Source: Microbulbifer sp. Q7
GTDB taxonomy: Bacteria > Pseudomonadota > Gammaproteobacteria > Pseudomonadales > Cellvibrionaceae
Direction: 5' to 3'
DNA: 64,000 bases
Assembly (NCBI RefSeq): GCF_001639145.1
Contig: NZ_LROY01000002.1
Location: 2,140,501 to 2,204,500 of the forward strand
This document shows, one piece after another, positions 35,509-42,457 of this stretch (the first letter of the stretch is position 1; each line of letters opens with the position of its first letter). The translations under genes were made by a program, and so were the position numbers. The notes under the pieces were generated by a model, which was not told the origin of the DNA, searched no databases, and worked only from the letters and a program-made list of their open reading frames with translations.

Positions 35509-36666
35509 TCAACCACACTTCAGGGCCTTTAATTCTTCCAGCAGCGGCTCACCAACCACGGCGCGACGCCAGCCTGTCAGCCGCCCTTCGAGTACCGGAG
35601 TATCCGCCTGTACCAGCTGCTCGAGTTCTTTTTTACGCACCAGAATCTCCGGCGGCAGCCCCGCCGCCTCTGCAAGTGCGACCACCTTTTTGCGCAGCAG
35701 TTTCAGCACCTCGCCCTGCTCCCGGTTGAGCGGTTGCTGCAGCCTTGGGGGCAGGTCACTGCGCGCACCGGCCTGGGCGATGATCTGCAACAGAGTGTCG
35801 CCATACTTGCGCAGGGTTTTGCCCTCCAGCCCGGGCTGGGAAAGGGTCGCCAGGTACTTGGGCATGGCCTGGGCGAGGCTCATGCACACATTTTCTTTGA
35901 GCAAATGGTTGCGCGGCATATTGCGCGCGCGCGCTTCCCGCTCACGCCAGGCGCAAAGGTCTTGCAATACGGCCAGCTGGGCCGGCTGCAGACGCCAGGC
36001 ACCCTTCACTTTGCGGTAATAGAGCTCCGGGGGCTCCGGTGTTTTTGCCGCGTCGATAACCGCGGAGCAGTCCTCCTGCAACCATGCCAGACGCTCCTGC
36101 TCCCGCAGGGTTTTCAGTAGCATGGCGTACACCAGCGGCAACCAGGCGACATCGAGCGCAGCGTAATTCTTCTGAGATTCACTCAACGGGCGCTGCAGCC
36201 AGTCGGACCGGGTTTCGCTTTTGGGCAGGTCGATCTGCAACAGTTGATTCACCGTAGCGGCATAGCCAAGCCCTGCGCCCATACCGGTGATGGCGGCACC
36301 AATCTGGGTGTCGAAGATCGGCTCCGGCACCACCCCCAGCAAGCGATCCAGTGTTTCCAGATCTTCGCTGCAGCTGTGCATGATTTTTGTCACGCGGGTA
36401 TCCAGCAGCAATGCCCGCAGCGGCTCCAGGTCTTCAATCGCCAGGTTGTCCACCAGATAGCAGCGCTTGCCATCGCCCAGCTGCACCAGCGCGGGGAGCG
36501 GGTAAAACGTGCGGCTGCGCATGAACTCTGTGTCCAGTGCTACGGCCGCCTGTGTGCGCAAGCGCTCGCACAGCGCCCGTAGCTGTTCACTGCTGTCGAT
36601 CCACACTGGTGTGGTATCCACCAGTTTTTTCTCGGCGATGGAGGTACTGGTCTTCGGGTCCGTCAT
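35509..36666 (-). CDS. rnd: Ribonuclease D
   Basis: A 385-residue 3'-5' exonuclease of the DEDDy class that trims tRNA precursors. The acidic pair is in AVALDTEFMRSRTFYPLPALVQLG, the second acidic motif in HSCSEDLETL, and the Tyr/Asp motif in NYAALDVAWL. Two HRDC-type domains follow (about 210-380). Its ATG overlaps the recR stop by one base (TAATG), indicating translational coupling. Confidence 0.94.
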   Translation of the reverse strand: MTDPKTSTSIAEKKLVDTTPVWIDSSEQLRALCERLRTQAAVALDTEFMRSRTFYPLPALVQLGDGKRCYLVDNLAIEDLEPLRALLLDTRVTKIMHSCSEDLETLDRLLGVVPEPIFDTQIGAAITGMGAGLGYAATVNQLLQIDLPKSETRSDWLQRPLSESQKNYAALDVAWLPLVYAMLLKTLREQERLAWLQEDCSAVIDAAKTPEPPELYYRKVKGAWRLQPAQLAVLQDLCAWREREARARNMPRNHLLKENVCMSLAQAMPKYLATLSQPGLEGKTLRKYGDTLLQIIAQAGARSDLPPRLQQPLNREQGEVLKLLRKKVVALAEAAGLPPEILVRKKELEQLVQADTPVLEGRLTGWRRAVVGEPLLEELKALKCG

Positions 36667-37268
36667 TACAACACCGTGCGACTGTTGAAAGCGTGGGCCA
36701 GGGTTCCGCCATCGATGTATTCAAGCTCTCCCCCGATGGGTACCCCGTGTGCGATACGACTGACAGAAACGCCTTTGGCGCGCGCGCGTTCCGCAATGAA
36801 CTGCGCGGTTGCCTCGCCCTCCACGGTGGGGTTGGTGGCGATAATCAGCTCGCCAATACCGCCGCCGACTTTTTCACCCAGACGCTCGCCGAGCAGATCC
36901 AGGCCGATATCGGCAGGGCCGACGCCATCGATCGGCGACAAATGGCCGTGCAGCACAAAATACAGCCCGTGGTAGTTGCCCGCCTGCTCGATGGCCAGCA
37001 CATCCGCCGGCGTTTCCACCACACACAGCAGCGCGTGATCCCGGCGAGTGTTGTTGCACAGGGAGCAGACGTCCTGTTCGGTCAGTGTGCGGCACCGGCT
37101 ACAGCGGCCGACTTTTTCCACCGCCTGCTGCAATGAGCTGGCGAGCAGGCCGGCGGCCTCCCGGTCTTTTTCCAGCAGATACATGGCCATCCGCTGGGCG
37201 GATTTGGGGCCAACGCCGGGAAGGCAGCGCAGGGCGCGAATCAGGTCTTCAATCAGGGGGCTGAACAT
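36666..37268 (-). CDS. recR: Recombination protein RecR
   Basis: 200 residues: an N-terminal helix-hairpin-helix ([20 protein letters not shown]), a four-cysteine zinc motif ([16 protein letters not shown]), a Toprim domain ([18 protein letters not shown]) and a C-terminal Walker B-like segment. It acts with RecF/RecO to load RecA at single-strand gaps. It lies in the conserved dnaX-ybaB-recR block. Confidence 0.96.
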   Translation of the reverse strand: MFSPLIEDLIRALRCLPGVGPKSAQRMAMYLLEKDREAAGLLASSLQQAVEKVGRCSRCRTLTEQDVCSLCNNTRRDHALLCVVETPADVLAIEQAGNYHGLYFVLHGHLSPIDGVGPADIGLDLLGERLGEKVGGGIGELIIATNPTVEGEATAQFIAERARAKGVSVSRIAHGVPIGGELEYIDGGTLAHAFNSRTVL

Positions 37269-37288
37269 AGTGTGCGTTCGACCATTTC

Positions 37289-37318
37289 AAAAAAAGAAAA
37301 AGGGTCCTTACCGGACCC
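37289..37318 (-). terminator. Terminator-like hairpin between ybaB and recR
   Basis: On the minus strand a 6-bp stem GGGTCC/GGACCC with a 5-nt loop is followed by a U-rich run (TTTTTCTTTTTTT). It sits inside the dnaX-ybaB-recR operon, 63 bp past the ybaB stop, so it may attenuate recR-rnd expression relative to dnaX-ybaB. Confidence 0.7.
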
Positions 37319-37381
37319 GAAAATCACTTGGGTGGGCCAGTGTCGATACACTGCGCCAGCAGCAATCGACACTTCCGGGCA

Positions 37382-37732
37382 TCAACCAAAGGGAAACTTG
37401 AACCCTTCCGGCAGGTTCATGCCGGCGGCGAGACCGCCCATCTGTTCTTTCTGCAGTTTCTGGCTGACTTCTTCCACGCGTCGCACGGTGTCGTTAACCG
37501 CGGCGGCCAGCAAATCTTCCAGCATTTCCTTGTCTTCGCCGAGCAGGCTCTGGTCGATATTCACATCCACCACATCGTGACGACCATTCATGGTCACCTT
37601 GATCATGCCCGCACCGGACTCGCCGGTGACGCGCAGATCCGTTAGCTCTTTCTGCATTTTTTCCATGCGCTCTTGCATGTCGGCCTGCATTTTCTGGGCC
37701 TGCTGCATCAAATCGCCAAAACCTTTCATCAT
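37382..37732 (-). CDS. ybaB: YbaB/EbfC nucleoid-associated protein
   Basis: 116 residues from the first of two adjacent ATGs after AGGTGGTGG. The protein is [19 protein letters not shown] followed by the conserved [16 protein letters not shown] and the helix [20 protein letters not shown]. The family forms DNA-binding dimers. It follows dnaX by 90 bp and precedes recR, as in most gammaproteobacteria. Confidence 0.94.
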   Translation of the reverse strand: MMKGFGDLMQQAQKMQADMQERMEKMQKELTDLRVTGESGAGMIKVTMNGRHDVVDVNIDQSLLGEDKEMLEDLLAAAVNDTVRRVEEVSQKLQKEQMGGLAAGMNLPEGFKFPFG

Positions 37733-37822
37733 GGCTTCCACCACCTAATCAATTCATACATAACTTGTGGGCGTGTGCGCCGAACATTTTTCGGCGTCAC
37801 ACCCACGATAAAACAGACAAAG

Positions 37823-39991
37823 TTACCCGAGATACTCGACCGATTCCGGCACCAGCTGGGCACCAAGTTCAGACTGCAAATCCTGCACCACGGGGTCCTT
37901 ATTCAGCGCATCCCGGGCGGAGAGCAGCTGTGCTTCTTTGGTGGCGGCAATCAAGCGCGCCGGCGTGCCGCCATGCACCTCGCCCACCTGGATCTGCACC
38001 GTGACCGGCTGACCGAAGAAGTCGCCAAGCACGTCCGCCAGCCGGCGCTGGTGGCCCTCGTCGTACAGGCTGCTGAACGACTGATCCAGGGTAAAAGAAA
38101 GTATATTGTCCTGCCGCCCCAGTAACTCCAGGTGCGACGCAATGGAGTGGAGGATACCGGTCACCCCAATCTGGGGATACATGGCTGGCCAGCTCCCGGG
38201 CGACAGGGCATCCAGGCGTGCGCTGGGCACTGGCTGCTGCACCTCCTGCGCGGGCTGCAGGCTGCCTGCCTCTGGGGCTTGCGGCTGGGCCAGAGCCTGA
38301 TCCACCAGCGCCTGGCCCGGCGTCGATTCCACTGCCGCCACCTGCTGACGCAACTGCTCGCGCAGGGCTGCGCGCTCATCTTTTGGCTGAGCAGGGGGCG
38401 ACGCCGGCACTTGGGGCGCAACCGCAGGTGCCGGCGCCTCCACCACAGCCTGCGGCGGCACCGGCTCAGCGACGGGCTTTTTTGCCGGTAGCGCCTGTTC
38501 CGGATCTTCGGGCGGGCGTTGCGCAACCGAAGTCGGCGGCGTGGGATCTTCAGACCAGGGCGGCGCGTCATCGACCGGCGCAGGGGCTTGGCCATGAGCT
38601 TGGCCAGCAGCGCGTTCAGGGGCCGCCGATTCAGGGCCGGGCTCGGGGGCCACTGGAGGCACCTCCGATGCCATCGCCGCAGGCGGTTGCGGTTGCGGTT
38701 GCGGTGACGACACTGCCGCGTTTTCTGAGGGCACGCGCGCTGGCGGCACCTCGGGAGCGGATACCGTCGAGCCCGGCGCCTCGCTGGCAGAGCCTTGCGC
38801 AGATGCGGGCTCCTGCACTGGTGTATTCTGCGCGAGTGCCGCCGGCGCGGGTGCCGCGGCAGACGGGTTTGCCCCGGACAGGCTCGCCGTGGGGATATTG
38901 GCAACTCCCTGGGGTTTAAAGGCGAGCATCCGCAGTAAGGCCATTTCGAAGCCGCCGCGGGGATCCGGTGCCAGCGGCAGGTCGCGGCGCGCGAGCAAGG
39001 CCATCTGGTAGAACAGCTGAACATTTTCCGCGGCCATGGAAGCGGCGTGATGCTGCAACAGTTCAGCATCCCCGAGCGCATTGTCGATGGCTTCCGGCAG
39101 CACCTGAGCGATGGCGATGCGGTGCAGAATGGCCGCCAGCTCTGCCAGTGCCGCGCTGTAGTCCGGCGCCTGCTGGGACAGCTCATCGACGGCGGCGAAC
39201 AGGGCGGAGGGATTTTCTTCCGCCAGCGCCTGCACCAGTTTCCACACCAGGGTGCTGTCCAGCGTGCCGAGCATGGCACGCACTTCGCCCTCGCTAATCT
39301 TGCCGCCACCGAAGGCAATGGCCTGGTCGGTCAGGCTCATGGCATCCCGCATACTGCCGTCGGCAGCGCGGCCCAAATGCCAGAGCGCAGCCTCTTCAAA
39401 GGGCACCAGCTCTTTTTCCAGCACGAAGCGCAGATGCGCCACCACGCGCTCCGGGCTCATATTCTTGAGGTTGAACTGCAGGCACCGGGACAACACCGTC
39501 ACCGGCAATTTTTGCGGATCCGTGGTGGCGAGCAGGAACTTCACGTGGGGTGGCGGTTCTTCCAGCGTCTTCAACAGCGCATTGAACGAACTGTTGGAGA
39601 GCATGTGCACCTCATCGATCAGGTACACCTTGTAGCGCCCGCGCGTCGGTGCGTACTGGACATTTTCCAGTAGTTCCCGGGTATCCTCGACCTTGGTGCG
39701 GGATGCCGCGTCCACTTCAATCAGGTCAACGAACCGGCCGTCGGCAATTTCGGTACAAACGGAGCACTGACCACAGGGCTCGGAGCTGACGCCGGTTTCA
39801 CAATTCAGGCACTTGGCCAGAATCCGTGCAATGGTGGTCTTGCCCACCCCCCGGGTACCGGCGAACAGGTAGGCATGATGCAGGCGATTGTTATCCAGGG
39901 CGTTGATCAGGGCCTGTAGCACGTGCTCCTGCCCCACCATCTCCCGGAACAGTCGCGGCCGCCATTTGCGCGCCAGTACTTGATAACTCAT
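37823..39991 (-). CDS. dnaX: DNA polymerase III tau subunit (gamma by likely frameshift)
   Basis: The clamp-loader ATPase. The N-terminus MSYQVLARKWRPRLFREMVGQ leads to Walker A GTRGVGKTTIA, zinc module CLNCETGVSSEPCGQCSVC, DEAD-like YLIDEVHMLS and sensor SRC in VLSRCLQF. Domains I-III span about residues 1-365. A Pro/Ala-rich linker runs from about 375 to 590, and the tau-specific C-terminal domain from about 600 to 722, binding the polymerase core and DnaB. A slippery heptamer at codons 503-505 predicts a shorter gamma form of about 508 residues. Confidence 0.97.
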   Translation of the reverse strand: MSYQVLARKWRPRLFREMVGQEHVLQALINALDNNRLHHAYLFAGTRGVGKTTIARILAKCLNCETGVSSEPCGQCSVCTEIADGRFVDLIEVDAASRTKVEDTRELLENVQYAPTRGRYKVYLIDEVHMLSNSSFNALLKTLEEPPPHVKFLLATTDPQKLPVTVLSRCLQFNLKNMSPERVVAHLRFVLEKELVPFEEAALWHLGRAADGSMRDAMSLTDQAIAFGGGKISEGEVRAMLGTLDSTLVWKLVQALAEENPSALFAAVDELSQQAPDYSAALAELAAILHRIAIAQVLPEAIDNALGDAELLQHHAASMAAENVQLFYQMALLARRDLPLAPDPRGGFEMALLRMLAFKPQGVANIPTASLSGANPSAAAPAPAALAQNTPVQEPASAQGSASEAPGSTVSAPEVPPARVPSENAAVSSPQPQPQPPAAMASEVPPVAPEPGPESAAPERAAGQAHGQAPAPVDDAPPWSEDPTPPTSVAQRPPEDPEQALPAKKPVAEPVPPQAVVEAPAPAVAPQVPASPPAQPKDERAALREQLRQQVAAVESTPGQALVDQALAQPQAPEAGSLQPAQEVQQPVPSARLDALSPGSWPAMYPQIGVTGILHSIASHLELLGRQDNILSFTLDQSFSSLYDEGHQRRLADVLGDFFGQPVTVQIQVGEVHGGTPARLIAATKEAQLLSARDALNKDPVVQDLQSELGAQLVPESVEYLG
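38430..38483 (-). promoter_or_regulatory. Programmed -1 frameshift signal in dnaX
   Basis: On the minus strand GCA AAA AAG is in the zero frame, so A AAA AAG is positioned exactly as in E. coli dnaX. In the -1 frame the next codons are GCC CGT CGC TGA. A 9-bp stem with one G-U pair (GCCGGTGCC/GGCGCCGGC, 38465-38457 with 38438-38430, 18-nt loop) begins 11 nt after the heptamer. Confidence 0.8.
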
Positions 39992-40292
39992 TCGCTCTCC
40001 GCACCTACAGGTGCTGTGGTTGGATCGATGTGTGTCGCGGCCGACACCGCGAGAAGCCGGCCATTATACCGGCATCCCCGCGCAGGAATAGAGACCCGCC
40101 AGCACCGGGCGCAGCCAAAGGCCCCTCCACACCTGCCTGATCAACTCATCGTGCCAAAACGACCACTCGTCGATTGCTGTGCGCCTGTGTTATAACTTGC
40201 CCGTGCTCGAGACCAATGCCGGTAAAGCCAACGACGGCAAGGCACTCACAACAACAAGCAATACGAGCGCTGTACGGGGATTTCGCCAACTG
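39992..40292. other. Divergent region between dnaX and the ECF sigma gene
   Basis: No gene is supported here. I looked for the 4.5S RNA core (GGAAGGAAGCAGC), which some gammaproteobacteria carry near dnaX, and did not find it. In-frame alternative starts of the sigma factor exist at 40179 and 40203, so part of this stretch could be coding. Confidence 0.5.
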
Positions 40293-40820
40293 ATGAATAG
40301 AGCCCGGAAGACACTTCTGGAGAAGCTGTTTGCCGACCACGGCCAGGCACTGGTGCGGTTCATTACCCGTATCGTGCGCAGCACCGAAGATGCTGAAGAC
40401 ATTGCCCAGCACGCTTATCTGCGCCTGCAGAAACTCAGCGACGAGAAAGACCTCGAAAACCCGCGTGCCTACCTGTTCCAGATCGCCAACAATCTGGCGG
40501 TAGACCAACTGCGCCGGGGCAAGCTGCACCTGGAGTACGTCAGCCAGCAGCTTCCCGCAGAAGGCGCCACTGCCACCGACGACGACCATGCGTTCCACCA
40601 GTCACCGGAGCGGGTTCTGGCCGCCCGGCAGCAGCTGCAGGCGATTCACGATGCCATGGACAGCCTCCCCCTGAAATGCCGCCAAGCCTTCCTGCTGCAC
40701 CGCAGCCGCGGTCTCTCCTATGCCGAAATTGCCCAGGAAATGAACATCTCCGTGAGCAGCGTGGAGAAGTACATCCTGCAGGCGCTGAAAATGTGCCGCA
40801 AGAAAGTCGGAAACTTATAG
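40293..40820 (+). CDS. ECF sigma factor, FecI-like
   Basis: 175 residues from the ATG giving MNRARKTLLEKLFADHGQAL, the normal beginning of FecI-type factors; GTG codons 90 and 114 bp upstream would add a polar, non-conserved extension. Region 2 includes TRIVRSTEDAEDIAQHAYLRLQKL and PRAYLFQIANNLAVDQLRR, and region 4 DSLPLKCRQAFLLHRSRGLSYAEIAQEMNISVSSVEKYI. It should direct transcription of the receptor gene downstream when released by the FecR-like protein. A 426-bp gap separates it from fecR, longer than in most such operons. Confidence 0.9.
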   Translation: MNRARKTLLEKLFADHGQALVRFITRIVRSTEDAEDIAQHAYLRLQKLSDEKDLENPRAYLFQIANNLAVDQLRRGKLHLEYVSQQLPAEGATATDDDHAFHQSPERVLAARQQLQAIHDAMDSLPLKCRQAFLLHRSRGLSYAEIAQEMNISVSSVEKYILQALKMCRKKVGNL

Positions 40821-41246
40821 CCCTTCCCCGCATCTCAACACTGAGCCACCTCGTCTCATTTCGGTAGACGAGCGCTGATTGGGATCATTACCCTCTAAGC
40901 CTGAACAAGATTGGCGCATTAAAAATGTCTGGCGCACTGCCTTGCAGCAAAAATTTTTAAAATTGTTTGAGGGGCCCGGACCATCGTTCGTCTTATCTAT
41001 GAGCAGCGGCATCCTTGCAACAAAATGCGGACCCTGCAGTAAATATGTGCTAAATTTTGCGTTGATTTGTCGCAAAGATTGCACACGGAAGACAGAGCTG
41101 TTGATATTAGTAGCGAGCCTAAGCACCATATTGGTGCAATGGGGTAGCAATAGGTGCCATATTGATGGTGCCGCAAAGCGCTAATACTTCATAGTCATCT
41201 CTGACAGGCAGTTAAACAGGTTATCGGAAAACAAGGTATTAGTGCG
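40821..41246. other. Intergenic region between ECF sigma and fecR
   Basis: AT-richer than its neighbours. No gene is supported. A short hairpin CTCGTCT/AGACGAG follows the sigma gene (40850-40872) without a T run. The palindrome near 41130 is listed separately. Confidence 0.6.
41123..41137. promoter_or_regulatory. GCACCA-N3-TGGTGC palindrome (NtrC-like) before fecR
   Basis: GCACCA-TAT-TGGTGC is perfectly symmetric and fits the NtrC consensus core. Nearby, GGTGCC occurs twice (41153-41158 and 41167-41172) as possible half-sites. The fecR start is 110 bp downstream. I found no convincing sigma-54 promoter between, so the binding protein is uncertain. Confidence 0.4.
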
Positions 41247-42320
41247 GTGAACCCTCAGGAAGTACAAGACGTACCAACGGAAGACAGGCTGGACCAGGCA
41301 TGCGCCTGGGTTGCTCGCCTGCGATCCGACGCGATCAGCCCAGCTGACCGCCGCGCTTTTGCCGAATGGATGGCTCAGTCCGCTGCTAACCGCCAGGCGT
41401 TTGACGAGATGGCCGAACTCTGGGGTGACCTGGGCGCACTTTCGCACATGCCCCTGGATGAGCTCTACCCGGAGAGCGTTCCGAGCCCGGACTATCGGGC
41501 CAGCCGCACTTCTGCAACCCCCAAAGCCCGCCCCGCCACCCACTCCAGTACCACTGAAGTTAGCGGCTGGAACTTGCCCCAGTGGCTGATGGGCGGAAGT
41601 GCCGTGGCTGCCTGCCTCGGCATTGCCCTGTGGATCGGCAACCAGTGGCTTCAGCAGGCCCCTGCACCGCAGCAGATGTATACCACCGCCGTTGGCGAGA
41701 CCCGCACCATTGCCCTGCCCGACGGCTCCGAAGTGAAGCTCAACACCAACTCTGAGCTGGTTGTCAGCTTTAGCCGGGAATCCCGCCGCACACAGTTGCT
41801 GCGTGGTGAAGCCTTCTTTGACGTGGCTCGCCAGACCTCGCGCCCATTCACTGTGGAAGCCGGCAGCGCCAACATCCGCGTTCTTGGCACCCAGTTCAAT
41901 GTAGAACGCAATCCGCAAAATACCCGCATCTCGGTAACTGGCGGCACCGTAGCCGTCAGCGAGGCCCGCACCGCCAGCGGCCTGCAGCCAGAGTCGGTCA
42001 AGCTGACCCGCAACCAGAAGGTGAGCGTGTCCAAAAGCGGCCTGTCTGACGTCGGCCGCACTTCGCCGGAAGAGGCGCTGGACTGGACGCTCGGACAACT
42101 GGTCTTTGATGAGACACCGCTCGGCGAAGCCCTGGAAGAACTCAACCGCTATCTCAAGGTTCCTGCCGCCGCTTCCCCTGCGGTGAGCGACCAGACGCTG
42201 TCCGGCACCTTCGAGCTGACCGACCCGGAAAGCACCCTGGCTGCGATCGCCGCAGCACTGGGTCTCGAGCAGGACCAGAGCAATCCCAACCTGACTCTCT
42301 TGTCAGCCAAGCCTAACTGA
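41247..42320 (+). CDS. FecR-family anti-sigma/transmembrane signalling protein
   Basis: 357 residues from a GTG preceded by AAGG. A DUF4880 anti-sigma domain lies at the N-terminus (AWVARLRSDAISPADRRAFAEWMAQSAANRQAF), then one membrane helix (about 112-132, WLMGGSAVAACLGIALWIGN). The periplasmic FecR domain (TAVGETRTIALPDGSEVKLNTNSEL, RGEAFFDVARQ, VLGTQFNV) and a C-terminal STN-like part (FDETPLGEALEELNRYL) follow. It passes the signal from the receptor STN domain to the ECF sigma factor. Confidence 0.93.
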   Translation: MNPQEVQDVPTEDRLDQACAWVARLRSDAISPADRRAFAEWMAQSAANRQAFDEMAELWGDLGALSHMPLDELYPESVPSPDYRASRTSATPKARPATHSSTTEVSGWNLPQWLMGGSAVAACLGIALWIGNQWLQQAPAPQQMYTTAVGETRTIALPDGSEVKLNTNSELVVSFSRESRRTQLLRGEAFFDVARQTSRPFTVEAGSANIRVLGTQFNVERNPQNTRISVTGGTVAVSEARTASGLQPESVKLTRNQKVSVSKSGLSDVGRTSPEEALDWTLGQLVFDETPLGEALEELNRYLKVPAAASPAVSDQTLSGTFELTDPESTLAAIAAALGLEQDQSNPNLTLLSAKPN

Positions 42321-42457
42321 GATATAAAACCTGCCTCGGGTGACCGTTCTTTTTTTAGCCAAAAGCGCATCGGTCACCCCAACCACACTACTAAACAGCA
42401 ATAAGCTGCAGTGCCCGATCGCCGATCGCGTCGGTTTTGCAGGTGGGATGAGCAGAG

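Noticed and set aside
39992..40292. 4.5S SRP RNA gene upstream of dnaX
   Set aside because: The conserved core sequence is absent on both strands.
41138..41246. Sigma-54 promoter after the NtrC-like palindrome
   Set aside because: No TGGCAC-N5-TTGC element is present; TGGTGC-CGCAA-AGCGC lacks the -12 GC in the right place.
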